DNA of 9,807 nucleotides from an archaeon (GCA_030616665.1 JAUWWX010000021.1:1-9807); one strand, 5' to 3'; counted from the stretch's first letter, positions 1-6,987 are shown. A program made the numbers and translations. Notes: a model not told the origin generated them from the sequence alone.

Positions 1-801
1 ACAATAGAAGGAGAATGGCATAATGAAGTTCCTGTATTAGTTTATGATCCTGATGATCCTGGAAAAGAATGGAAAGTATATTGGCATAAGTATTTTTCAA
101 AAGATATGCCTGCAGGAGAAACAAGACCCAGAATTCTAACTCATAGTTGGATTATGATGAAAGAAGCTTCTACTCCTGAGGAACTAGATGAAGCAGAAGA
201 AATTAAATTATTTTCAACAAGTTTTAGTCCTGGAGCAAAATATAATCTTGAAGCTTATACTGGAGAGCCTGAAGCGATTATGACTGCTTATTCAGAGCCT
301 GGAGCAATATACTGGAATGGAAAGATTTACATTGCAATATCTTATTTTATCCTAAATAATAAGGGATTAACTGAACATAAGTTAATATTAGTTTCATCAT
401 CTGATCATGGAAAAACTTGGGATTACTTAGGAATTATTCTAGATGATAGTGATGCAGTGACAATAAATAAAGATTATCAAAGTTTTTGGGGAGTTGGATT
501 AGCAGAAGAACAAGGAAGATTGTTTTTATTGGCTCCTCCAATAGTTAAAGATAAAAGAGAGAGTTATCGGGGAACTTTTGTTTTTGAGTTTGATGATATT
601 GATAAAGCTTTGCTCAAGAGAGAAGACAGAAGATTAGTTCCTCATAAGTATTTTAAGTGGAGCCTTCCAAGGAACATAAATTCAGGGCAGGGCGATTACC
701 ACAAATACAATACATATGGTGGCCTGATAATGTCACAGGCAGATATTTCAACATTTCCTATAAATGCGTGGATTTTCAGTACAAGAGAAAGGATAACATG
801 A
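1..801 (+). CDS. Asp-box (BNR) beta-propeller protein, 5' end outside window
   Basis: The frame is open from base 1 with no stop before TGA at 799-801, so the start lies upstream; the ATG at 106 is internal. The visible 266 residues carry one clear Asp-box, SSDHGKTW, at nt 397-420 (consensus S-x-D-x-G-x-x-W). Segments such as EPEAIMTAY and GAIYWNGKIYIAISY look like successive propeller strands. Asp-boxes occur in sialidases, other glycosidases and many non-enzymatic propellers; no catalytic residues can be assigned, so enzyme activity is open. Up to about nt 650 the gene is very AT-rich and uses GGA for essentially every Gly and AGA for nearly every Arg. The last ~145 nt use GGG, GGC, GGT and AGG like the neighbouring genes. 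This suggests acquired or recombined DNA. The fold assignment is moderately secure, the function is not. Confidence 0.7.
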   Translation, partial: TIEGEWHNEVPVLVYDPDDPGKEWKVYWHKYFSKDMPAGETRPRILTHSWIMMKEASTPEELDEAEEIKLFSTSFSPGAKYNLEAYTGEPEAIMTAYSEPGAIYWNGKIYIAISYFILNNKGLTEHKLILVSSSDHGKTWDYLGIILDDSDAVTINKDYQSFWGVGLAEEQGRLFLLAPPIVKDKRESYRGTFVFEFDDIDKALLKREDRRLVPHKYFKWSLPRNINSGQGDYHKYNTYGGLIMSQADISTFPINAWIFSTRERIT

Positions 802-869
802 ACAATATCTAGCCATTTCCCAAAAAGCAGGAAAAGCCAAAACCCCTTGTTTTCGCCCTTAAAAGAGCA

Positions 870-878
870 TTTTTAAAG
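870..878 (+). promoter_or_regulatory. Putative TATA box for the EF-1A gene
   Basis: A T/A-rich element (TTTTTAAAG) lies about 95 nt before the EF-1A ATG. Archaeal transcription usually starts about 25 nt downstream, here around 900, which would give a leader of roughly 70 nt. The remaining sequence between the upstream gene's stop (801) and this element shows only a weak 5-bp hairpin (839-853) and no gene. Confidence 0.4.
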
Positions 879-916
879 TTTTTGGATTAGCTAATAGTAA
901 TTGGAGTCAGGGGTTT

Positions 917-940
917 CCAATTCCTCCCTTGAAGAATTGG
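917..940 (+). promoter_or_regulatory. Leader hairpin with anti-Shine-Dalgarno-like loop upstream of EF-1A
   Basis: CCAATTC (917-923) and GAATTGG (934-940) form a perfect 7-bp stem with a 10-nt loop. CCTCC at 923-927, at the stem-loop border, is the exact complement of the GGAGG in the EF-1A ribosome binding site (957-961). The two could therefore pair and hide the site. The pairing is only 5 bp, so a regulatory role is inference. Confidence 0.4.
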
Positions 941-956
941 TGGCGAATTTCAGGTC

Positions 957-962
957 GGAGGT
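957..962 (+). promoter_or_regulatory. Ribosome binding site fixing the EF-1A start
   Basis: GGAGGT ends 8 nt before ATG 971. This supports ATG 971 over the in-frame TTG at 929, which would add 14 residues absent from the family. Confidence 0.8.
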
Positions 963-970
963 ATTTTAGA

Positions 971-2245
971 ATGGCTGAAAAACCGCATGTTAATCTGGTC
1001 TTCATTGGACACGTTGACCACGGGAAAAGCACAATGGTAGGAAGGCTTTTGTATGACTCAGGTGCATTGTCAGAGCAGGAGTACAGGAAGCTCGAGGCTG
1101 AGGCAAAAGCAATGGGCAAGGCAAGCTTTGCCTTTGCTTATGCGATGGACAACCTGCAGGAGGAAAGGAAAAGAGGGCTTACAATTGACGTTGCATACAA
1201 GAAATTTGAGGGAAAAAAGAACTACTTTACAATAATTGACGCGCCTGGCCACAAGGATTTCATCAAGAACATGATTACTGGCACCTCACAGGCTGATGCT
1301 GCAGTTTTGGTTATTGCAGCAAAGGAGGGCATAATGGCCCAGACAAAGGAACATGCATTCCTTGCACAGGTCATGGGATTGAAGCAATTGATTATTGCAA
1401 TAAACAAGATGGATGAAGTCAATTATGATGAGAAAAAGTTCAACGAGGTAAAGGAGGCAGCAGAAAAGCTGCTGAAAGGCGTTGGATACAAAGAGGAGCA
1501 GCTCAAATTCATCCCGGTTTCTGCTTGGGTTGGAGACAATGTTGCAAAGAAGAGTGACAAATTGTCTTGGTTTAAAGGCCCAGCCTTGATTGACGCCCTG
1601 GATGAGATTATTCCCCCAAAGCCCCCAACAGACAAGCCTTTGAGGCTGCCTGTACAGGATGTTTACAACATCAAAGGTGTTGGACTGATACCAGTTGGCA
1701 GGGTTGAAACAGGCATAATGAAGCCAGGTGACAAGGTTGTCATAGAGCCAAGCGGCGCTTCTGGTGAAGTGAAAACAATTGAAATGCACCACGAGCAGCT
1801 ATCACAGGCGGTTCCAGGCGACAATGTTGGATTCAATATAAGGGGACTTGGAAAGGGAGACGTTGCCAGGGGTGACGTAATCGGCCAGACAAAGGATCCA
1901 CCAACCGTTGCCAAGGAATTTGAGGCACAGATTGTTGTCTTGTCACATCCAACAGCAATACCGGTTGGATACACCCCTGTGTTCCACATCCACACAGCAC
2001 AGCTTAGCTGCAGGATCTCAGAAATCATGAAAAAGCTGGACCCAAAGACAGGTGAAGTGAAAGAGGAAAACCCGAAGTTCCTCAAGACAGGTGACGCGGC
2101 AATTGTCAAAATCGTGCCAACCAAGCCGGTTGTTGTTGAGGAATACAAGAAATTCCCACAGTTGGGCAGGTTTGCCATTAGAGACATGGGTCAAACAGTG
2201 GCAGCAGGAATGGTAACAAAGGTTGTGCCAAGAGAGAAAAAGTAA
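971..2245 (+). CDS. tuf: Translation elongation factor 1-alpha (EF-1A / EF-Tu family)
   Basis: This GTPase delivers aminoacyl-tRNA to the ribosomal A site. The 424-residue length fits archaeal EF-1A. GTP-binding motifs appear in order: P-loop GHVDHGKST (13-21), the switch I region ERKRGLTID with Thr71, DAPGH (90-94), NKMD (145-148) and SAW (184-186). The beta-barrel domains II and III follow (from about 225), with GDNVGFNIRG and a C-terminal GRFAIRDMGQTVAAGMV. The start at 971 is set by the GGAGGT site. uS10 follows on the same strand after 111 nt, a classic archaeal arrangement, but here the gap holds a hairpin plus T-tract. Codon use is strongly AGG/AGA for Arg. Identification is very secure. 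Confidence 0.98.
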   Translation: MAEKPHVNLVFIGHVDHGKSTMVGRLLYDSGALSEQEYRKLEAEAKAMGKASFAFAYAMDNLQEERKRGLTIDVAYKKFEGKKNYFTIIDAPGHKDFIKNMITGTSQADAAVLVIAAKEGIMAQTKEHAFLAQVMGLKQLIIAINKMDEVNYDEKKFNEVKEAAEKLLKGVGYKEEQLKFIPVSAWVGDNVAKKSDKLSWFKGPALIDALDEIIPPKPPTDKPLRLPVQDVYNIKGVGLIPVGRVETGIMKPGDKVVIEPSGASGEVKTIEMHHEQLSQAVPGDNVGFNIRGLGKGDVARGDVIGQTKDPPTVAKEFEAQIVVLSHPTAIPVGYTPVFHIHTAQLSCRISEIMKKLDPKTGEVKEENPKFLKTGDAAIVKIVPTKPVVVEEYKKFPQLGRFAIRDMGQTVAAGMVTKVVPREKK

Positions 2246-2274
2246 TACTTTGGAACAAAATTAGTTAAGAGTTA

Positions 2275-2324
2275 GGAAAATAGTGCTGTTACTATTTTCC
2301 TTTTCTTTCCATTTTTGTTTTTTT
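2275..2324 (+). terminator. Hairpin plus T-tract after EF-1A
   Basis: GGAAAATAGT (2275-2284) and ACTATTTTCC (2291-2300) form a perfect 10-bp stem with a 6-nt loop. A T-rich run follows (2301-2324, ending in seven consecutive Ts). It looks like a bacterial intrinsic terminator, although T-tracts alone can terminate archaeal transcription. It sits between EF-1A and uS10, so it may reduce or end co-transcription, or act as a processing site. Confidence 0.6.
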
Positions 2325-2356
2325 CCGCAAAGGCGGGTTAGCACAGGTGAAAAGAG

Positions 2357-2665
2357 ATGCAGAAGGCAAGAATAAAGCTGACCTCCCCTGATTTTGGGCA
2401 ATTGACAGAAATCGCCCAAAGAATGATTGATGTTGCGGAAAGAACAGGCGTAAAGCATTCAGGCATTATTCCACTGCCAACAAAGAAGCTGGTTGTTCCA
2501 ACAAGAAAGGCGCCATGCGGCGGCGGCACAGAATCATATGAAAGGTGGCAGCTGCGAATTCACAAAAGGCTGATTGACGTTGAGGCAGATGAAAGGACTT
2601 TGAGAAGAATAATGAGGGTCGAAATCCCGGAATCAGTGCACGTTGAAATAGAATTGAAGGAATAG
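2357..2665 (+). CDS. rpsJ: Small ribosomal subunit protein uS10
   Basis: A component of the 30S head. The 102 residues match archaeal/eukaryotic uS10: an N-terminal QKARIKLTSPD strand, GIIPLPTKKLVVPTRK (the tRNA-proximal loop segment), then RWQLRIHKRLIDVEADERT and the C-terminal PESVHVEIEL. GGTGA at 2346-2350 lies 6 nt before the ATG. The gene follows EF-1A, the order seen in many archaea. A small CCGC/GCGG hairpin (2325-2336) sits just upstream of the ribosome binding site. No separate strong TATA box is obvious in the gap, so the gene may rely on readthrough of the preceding hairpin/T-tract. Confidence 0.97.
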   Translation: MQKARIKLTSPDFGQLTEIAQRMIDVAERTGVKHSGIIPLPTKKLVVPTRKAPCGGGTESYERWQLRIHKRLIDVEADERTLRRIMRVEIPESVHVEIELKE

Positions 2666-2690
2666 TCGCTTCTAATTTTGTTTGAAAGCC

Positions 2691-2733
2691 GAAACCCTTT
2701 TTAATAAGCTAAACCTTTTTCTATTGGGGTTTC
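2691..2733 (+). promoter_or_regulatory. rpiB promoter with flanking inverted repeat
   Basis: TTTTTAATAAG (2698-2708) is a TATA-box candidate centred about 34 nt before the TTG start, implying a leader of only a few nt. GAAACCC (2691-2697) and GGGTTTC (2727-2733) form a perfect 7-bp inverted repeat around it, one arm where BRE would lie and the other at the expected start of transcription. AAACC(C)TTTTT also occurs twice (2692-2702, 2711-2720). An operator is possible but inferred. Confidence 0.45.
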
Positions 2734-2736
2734 AGT

Positions 2737-3198
2737 TTGCGCTACTACATTGCTTCAGACCACGCTGGCTTTGGGTTGAAGAACAGGCTAAAGCTGGGGC
2801 TGGGCCGTGAATATGGTTTCACCGATTTGGGCGTTTTTGTGGCGGAAAGAATTGACTACCCTGACATTGCAATAAAGCTTGCCAAAAGGGTTGCAAAGGA
2901 ACCTGAATCCATTGGAACGCTTATCTGCGGAACAGGCATTGGCATGAGCATTGTTGCAAACAAGGTGCCTGGTGCAAGGGCTGCTGTTATCTATGACGGC
3001 TTTACTGCAAAAATGGCAAGGCAGCACAACAATGCGAACATTGCCTGTTTGGGTGCGAGAAACATCAGTGAGCAGATGGCATTGCTGCTTGTGAGAACCT
3101 TTTTGAGTACAACTTTTCTTGGAAAGGGGAAACCCGGGGAAAGGCATTTGCAGAGGGTAAGGAAAATCGGGAAAATTGAGGAACAACACTTTAAATAA
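2737..3198 (+). CDS. rpiB: Ribose-5-phosphate isomerase B (RpiB/LacAB family)
   Basis: Interconverts ribose 5-phosphate and ribulose 5-phosphate in the pentose phosphate pathway. The 153 residues fit RpiB. Visible motifs are the N-terminal ASDHAG (Asp8, His9), the substrate loop ICGTGIGMSIVANK with the probable catalytic Cys64, RQHNNAN with His97, and the C-terminal ERHLQRV with Arg136 and Arg140. These align with residues used in the E. coli enzyme. The start is TTG: no ATG precedes the conserved N-terminal strand, and a TATA box about 34 nt upstream suggests a nearly leaderless message. Most archaea use the unrelated RpiA, so a bacterial-type RpiB hints at transfer or at a lineage that kept this form. 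A related sugar-phosphate isomerase activity cannot be excluded. Confidence 0.92.
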   Translation: MRYYIASDHAGFGLKNRLKLGLGREYGFTDLGVFVAERIDYPDIAIKLAKRVAKEPESIGTLICGTGIGMSIVANKVPGARAAVIYDGFTAKMARQHNNANIACLGARNISEQMALLLVRTFLSTTFLGKGKPGERHLQRVRKIGKIEEQHFK

Positions 3199-3200
3199 AA
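3189..3200 (+). promoter_or_regulatory. TATA box for the archease-rtcB operon
   Basis: CTTTAAATAAAA overlaps the rpiB stop codon (3196-3198) and is centred about 30 nt before the archease ATG, so the transcript probably starts at or within a few nt of the start codon. The first 11 bases are identical to an element at 7183-7193. A six-T run (3203-3208) that may end the rpiB transcript follows. Confidence 0.6.
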
Positions 3201-3224
3201 CCTTTTTTCTTATTATTTAACGAT

Positions 3225-3644
3225 ATGTTTGAGTTGTTTGAGCACAAGGCGGATGTAGGTGTAAGAGGCCTTGGCAGGACATTGGAGGAAGCGTTTGCGG
3301 AATGCGCCAAGGCAATGTTCAGCGTAATGGTTGATTTGAGGAAAGTGGAGGCAAAGGAATCAGTAAAAATGGAAGTGGAGGCAGCAGACAGGGAGCAACT
3401 GCTGGTGAATTTCCTGAACGAATTGTTATACTTGCAGGATGTTAAAGAAATGATATTCAGCAGGTTTGACTTATACATAACAGGGGGTGGCAGGGAATGG
3501 AAGCTGAAGGGAGAAGGATTTGGAGAAAAAATTAATAAGGAAAAGCACACAATTAAAGGGGACGTGAAAGCAGCCTCATTTCACCAGTTGAAGGTTGAGG
3601 AAGAGGATGGAAAGTTTGTTGCCCAGTGCGTTGTGGACGTGTAA
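3225..3644 (+). CDS. Archease, RtcB-activating protein
   Basis: Archease accelerates RtcB guanylylation and allows multiple turnover. The 139 residues show the family pattern: N-terminal FEHKADVGVRGLG (His7, Asp10), a helix followed by LVNFLNELLYL (61-70), and a C-terminal block VKAASFHQLKV with the closing CVVDV (Asp138). The N-terminal and C-terminal Asp residues are likely metal ligands by family analogy. No ribosome binding site is seen; the upstream TATA box spacing suggests leaderless translation. The gene ends 2 nt before the rtcB ATG, which fits a functional pair. Identification is secure from both sequence and context. Confidence 0.94.
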   Translation: MFELFEHKADVGVRGLGRTLEEAFAECAKAMFSVMVDLRKVEAKESVKMEVEAADREQLLVNFLNELLYLQDVKEMIFSRFDLYITGGGREWKLKGEGFGEKINKEKHTIKGDVKAASFHQLKVEEEDGKFVAQCVVDV

Positions 3645-3646
3645 TT

Positions 3647-5080
3647 ATGGACTACAAAAAGATTAAGGAAGTCATATGGGAGATGCAAAAGCAGGGCGAA
3701 ATGAGGGTGCCTGCCAGGATTTTTGCTACAGAGAAGCTGTTTGGAGAGATTGAAGAGGGTGCGATGCAGCAGATTATTAACACTACGCAATTGCCCGGGA
3801 TTCAAAAAGCGGCACTTGGCATGGGAGACTTGCATTTTGGATACGGTTTTCCGATTGGTGGAGTTGCTGCCTTTGACGGAAATGAGGAAGGCATTGTAAG
3901 CCCTGGCGGAATTGGGTTTGATATCAACTGCGGCGTCAGGCTGATTAGGACAAATCTTGTTGCTGCTGAGATAAGGGGGAAGCTGCCTGAGTTGATGGAT
4001 GTTCTGTTTAAGTTAATTCCTGCAGGCGTTGGGGAGAAGGGAAAGATAAGGCTTGAAAAAGAAGAATTGGCTGAATTGTTCAGCAAGGGCGCTGGCTATA
4101 TGGTTGAAAAGGGCTTTGGCTGGAAGCAGGACTTGGAGAGGATTGAGGAAAACGGCTGTATGAAGGGAGCAAATCCCGAGAAAGTGAGTGAAAGGGTTTT
4201 CAAGAGGGGAAGGCCACAGACAGGCACTTTGGGAAGTGGAAACCATTTTGTTGAAGTGCAGAAAGTTGATGAGGTGTTTGACGCTGAGATTGCGAAAAAA
4301 TTTGGATTGTTTAAAGGCCAAGCCGTGGTAATGCTGCATTCAGGTAGCAGAGGAGCAGGCCACCAAATAGCGACTGAGTACATCGGCGTGATGCAGAAGG
4401 CAATGCAAAAGTATGGCATTAGCGTTCCTGACAAGCAGTTGGCTTGCGCGCCGATTGAAAGCCAGGAAGGCAGGGATTACCTTGAGGCAATGTGGTGCGG
4501 CGTTAATTACGCGTTTGCAAACAGGCAGGCAATGGCCCACTGGGTTAGGGAAGGCTTTGAGCAGGTTTTTGGCAAAAAATCGGAGGAAATGGAAATGAAT
4601 GTCGTTTATGACATTTGTCACAACGTTGCAAAGTTTGAAAAGCACATTGTTGGAGGCAAGGAAAAACTACTGTTGGTGCACAGGAAGGGCGCGACAAGGG
4701 CGATGCCGGCTGGCAGAAGCGAAAATCCAAAGGTTTATGCAAAGACAGGGCATCCTGCTATAATTCCTGGAAGTATGGGAACGCCTTCCTATGTGCTTGT
4801 TGGAACTGAAACAGGCTTGCAGGAAAGCTTTGCCTCTGTTTGCCACGGCGCCGGCAGAACCATGTCAAGGCACGAGGCAATGAGAAGGAAAAGAGGCGAG
4901 CAGGTGAAGAAGGAATTGGAGGAAAAAGGAGAGGTTATTAGGGGGAAGAGCCTGGCTAGTTTGGCTGAAGAGATGCCAGAGGCCTACAAGGACATTGACG
5001 AGGTAATTGAAAGCGTTGTTTTGTCAGGGATTGGAAAAAAGGTGGCAAAGCACGTTCCGCTTGCTGTAATGAAGGGATAA
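3647..5080 (+). CDS. rtcB: RNA-splicing ligase RtcB
   Basis: GTP- and Mn-dependent ligase joining 2',3'-cyclic phosphate (or 3'-phosphate) and 5'-OH RNA ends, used in archaeal tRNA splicing and RNA repair. The 477 residues include the active-site set: DINC with Asp92 and Cys95, GSGNHF with His200, LHSGSRG with His231, CHNVAKFEKH with His325, and VCHGAGR with His400, the expected guanylylated histidine. These match the spacing of the Pyrococcus enzyme within 3-4 residues. No intein interrupts the gene, unlike some archaeal rtcB genes. ATG 3647 is preferred over the ATG at 3626, which lies inside archease and adds seven unrelated residues. The 2-nt gap to archease suggests translational coupling. 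Confidence 0.97.
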   Translation: MDYKKIKEVIWEMQKQGEMRVPARIFATEKLFGEIEEGAMQQIINTTQLPGIQKAALGMGDLHFGYGFPIGGVAAFDGNEEGIVSPGGIGFDINCGVRLIRTNLVAAEIRGKLPELMDVLFKLIPAGVGEKGKIRLEKEELAELFSKGAGYMVEKGFGWKQDLERIEENGCMKGANPEKVSERVFKRGRPQTGTLGSGNHFVEVQKVDEVFDAEIAKKFGLFKGQAVVMLHSGSRGAGHQIATEYIGVMQKAMQKYGISVPDKQLACAPIESQEGRDYLEAMWCGVNYAFANRQAMAHWVREGFEQVFGKKSEEMEMNVVYDICHNVAKFEKHIVGGKEKLLLVHRKGATRAMPAGRSENPKVYAKTGHPAIIPGSMGTPSYVLVGTETGLQESFASVCHGAGRTMSRHEAMRRKRGEQVKKELEEKGEVIRGKSLASLAEEMPEAYKDIDEVIESVVLSGIGKKVAKHVPLAVMKG

Positions 5081-5082
5081 AA

Positions 5083-5256
5083 ATGAATTTTGTAATGCCA
5101 ACCAGGACACTGGACTACCTGTTGATGGGAATTGCTGCCGGCATTATAGCTGGAATTATACTTGTCTACATTGCGGGAATTACCTTTTTTGCCATGCTAC
5201 AGGCAGTTGAAGGCATAAAAAGCATCTTTCAAGATGCCCTAAAAACAACTAATTAA
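5083..5256 (+). CDS. Small single-pass membrane protein, 57 aa, third gene of the rtcB operon
   Basis: ATG 5083 begins 2 nt after the rtcB stop and TAA lies at 5254-5256. The 57 residues have a short polar N-terminus (MNFVMPTRTLDY), a long hydrophobic segment at about 13-39 (LLMGIAAGIIAGIILVYIAGITFFAML) with small-residue AxxG-like spacing suited to helix packing, and a soluble tail of about 18 residues. The gap is the same length (2 nt) as that between archease and rtcB, which argues for a real co-translated gene. No family is recognised. Its position suggests a link to RNA ligation or simply co-expression; the next gene is also for a membrane-anchored protein. Confidence 0.65.
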   Translation: MNFVMPTRTLDYLLMGIAAGIIAGIILVYIAGITFFAMLQAVEGIKSIFQDALKTTN

Positions 5257-5279
5257 CTTTATTCGGTTAATCAGTAACA

Positions 5280-5288
5280 TTTATATAC
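5280..5288 (+). promoter_or_regulatory. TATA box for the Ig-like repeat protein
   Basis: TTTATATAC is a strong archaeal TATA element centred about 26 nt before the double ATG at 5309/5312. Transcription should begin near 5310, which makes a GTG start at 5291 unlikely and implies a leaderless message. Confidence 0.65.
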
Positions 5289-5308
5289 TAGTGGCGCAGC
5301 AATTTCTT

Positions 5309-6937
5309 ATGATGAGGCGTTACATAGCATTTGGAATCGCGTTAATTCTGCTTTCAATGCAATTGAGCAGCTTGCAGGCAGTTAGCTGCGATGACGTGTG
5401 GATAGATGCGGAAGACATTGTTATGGAAAGGAATGACACAGAGTACTTTTATTTTCCTGTTTACAACGATAGCCGGGAAGCGTTTGACGTTTCCTCTGTT
5501 GAGGTTTGGAGGGAAACGGGCAAATTCGAAATAAGTGTTGTTGACTACCCGGATGAAATAGAGGCCAAGGACCAAGGCGAGCTCACCATAAGGGTGAAAA
5601 CACCGCGCCTTGATGAGGAAAGCTTTGGCACTGCCTATGTGAAGGTAAGGGGCTGGTTTGAGGAAGGTAAATACTGTGGGCTTGCAGGGATTGACAAGGA
5701 ATACTTTGACGTTGACGTCATTTTTGAGGAGCAAACCTCAGAATGCAGTGAGATACTGATTAATGTAAACAATGTCTACGTTGATGAGGACTCAACTCAA
5801 ATAGTTAGCTTCAGCATTGAAAATGACTCAGCTGAAGAGTTTGAGCTTTACGACATAGACATTGACGAGAGTTCAACATACTTTGACGCATTTATTTACA
5901 GCAAGCCAAGGTTCATAGAAAGCTGGGACAGTGAGGCATTTAGGGTAAAGATTGAGTCAAACAGGGTAAGCTCGGATAAAAGAGGCACTGTAAGGTTGCG
6001 AGCAAAAGGCAGGTTTGATGACGGAACATACTGCAGTTACGGCGGCATTCGCGAAGAGGACTTCAAGGTTTTTGTTGAAGACGATTCCCCGTGGGATGAG
6101 CCCGAGCAAGAAGAAAACTGCGAGGAAATTTACCTCAACGCTGGCAGCATAAGGGTTGAAAAGGGCAGAACAGGGTATGCAACCGTTTTCCTTGAAAACA
6201 GTTCAGCAGAGGACTTTTTGATTGACTATGTCAGCGTTTTTGACTCAAGCCCAAACTTTAAGGCAGAGGAAAATGGTTACGGGAAGGTTGTGCCGGCATT
6301 TGGCGCATCTTACATAAACGTGAAGGTTAGGGCCTACGACTATGGAAAACCAGGCGAAGAAGAGGCTTTTGTAGAGGCAAAGGGGCATTTTCAGAATGAG
6401 AAAAGCTGCAGGCTTTTTGGCGGGAGAATTGCAGCATTCCCCGTCATAGTGGAGGAAAAAGAGGTATTGCCATACAGCAGCGGGACAGATTTTTCTGGAA
6501 GCTGCACATTCTTTTCCCTTATTGTGCCTGAGGCCAAGACAATTGGCAAGGCTGGAACAGTGGACATTACAATTGACAACAGGACAATGGAAAGGGCGAC
6601 AGTAAGGCTAAGCGGGCCTGGCTTGACAGTTCAGCCACTGTTGATTAGTGTTCCAAGGCATAGCCTGGTTTCTGAAAAGGTGAGTGTTTCATCTGTTTTG
6701 CAGGAAACAAGCCTTGTTTACAGCGTTGAGGCTTTGGGCTGCAACACAACCAAGTCAACAAAAATAGTTTCAACTGATGTTGCGCAAGAAGAAGGCGAAG
6801 AAGATATGGAACAGGAAGAAGCAGACAGGGCAATGCAAGCCATTAGCACTGGCTTTGTGGTTCTGGGGCAGGCAGGCGCTGTACTCGGCCTTGTTGTGCT
6901 GGCTGTTTTGGCAGTCTACCTGGTTGTGAAACCCTAA
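5309..6937 (+). CDS. Secreted, membrane-anchored protein of four Ig-like repeats
   Basis: The 542-residue product has an N-terminal signal sequence (MMRRYIAFGIALILL..., likely cut near LQA-VSC at about 24-25) and a C-terminal membrane helix (about 515-540), preceded by an acidic Glu-rich stretch (493-506). Between them are four beta-rich repeats beginning at Cys27, Cys146, Cys271 and Cys399. In the first three, the second Cys follows exactly 96 residues later (123, 242, 367); in the fourth it follows 79 later (478). Each repeat has an N-x-S/T sequon at Cys+25 or +26 (Asn53, 172, 297, 424), with extra sequons at Asn42 and Asn479. This suggests one disulfide and one glycan site per domain. The layout resembles CARDB-like or other Ig-fold adhesion domains, but no family is certain. 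Probable role: cell-surface or envelope protein. ATG 5309 is chosen from the TATA box position. Confidence 0.8.
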   Translation: MMRRYIAFGIALILLSMQLSSLQAVSCDDVWIDAEDIVMERNDTEYFYFPVYNDSREAFDVSSVEVWRETGKFEISVVDYPDEIEAKDQGELTIRVKTPRLDEESFGTAYVKVRGWFEEGKYCGLAGIDKEYFDVDVIFEEQTSECSEILINVNNVYVDEDSTQIVSFSIENDSAEEFELYDIDIDESSTYFDAFIYSKPRFIESWDSEAFRVKIESNRVSSDKRGTVRLRAKGRFDDGTYCSYGGIREEDFKVFVEDDSPWDEPEQEENCEEIYLNAGSIRVEKGRTGYATVFLENSSAEDFLIDYVSVFDSSPNFKAEENGYGKVVPAFGASYINVKVRAYDYGKPGEEEAFVEAKGHFQNEKSCRLFGGRIAAFPVIVEEKEVLPYSSGTDFSGSCTFFSLIVPEAKTIGKAGTVDITIDNRTMERATVRLSGPGLTVQPLLISVPRHSLVSEKVSVSSVLQETSLVYSVEALGCNTTKSTKIVSTDVAQEEGEEDMEQEEADRAMQAISTGFVVLGQAGAVLGLVVLAVLAVYLVVKP

Positions 6938-6951
6938 AATTGCTTAAGTGA

Positions 6952-6961
6952 TTCTTTTTTT
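6952..6961 (+). terminator. T-tract after the Ig-like repeat protein
   Basis: A TTCTTTTTTT run in the 50-nt gap before the next gene has no hairpin. Oligo-T runs can end archaeal transcription, but readthrough into the next gene is possible because no clear TATA box is seen for it. Confidence 0.35.
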
Positions 6962-6987
6962 AACCAAAAAAAAAGAGGTGAAAAACA

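Noticed and set aside
839..853. Small hairpin AAAAC/GTTTT after the beta-propeller gene
   Set aside because: It is only 5 bp, AT-rich and without a T-tract; it is expected by chance.
911..943. CRISPR-repeat-like palindrome before EF-1A
   Set aside because: The sequence resembles the palindromic part of some repeats but occurs once in the window, with no spacers or cas genes.
929..970. TTG start extending EF-1A by 14 residues
   Set aside because: A strong ribosome binding site (957-962) points to ATG 971, and the extension covers the leader hairpin and has no family match.
1286..1792. Minus-strand frames opposite EF-1A, RtcB and the lipoprotein
   Set aside because: They are shadows of well-identified + strand genes and carry no recognisable motifs.
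5291..5308. GTG start for the Ig-like repeat protein
   Set aside because: It is only about 7 nt from the TATA box centre, upstream of the expected transcript start; ATG 5309 gives a normal signal peptide.
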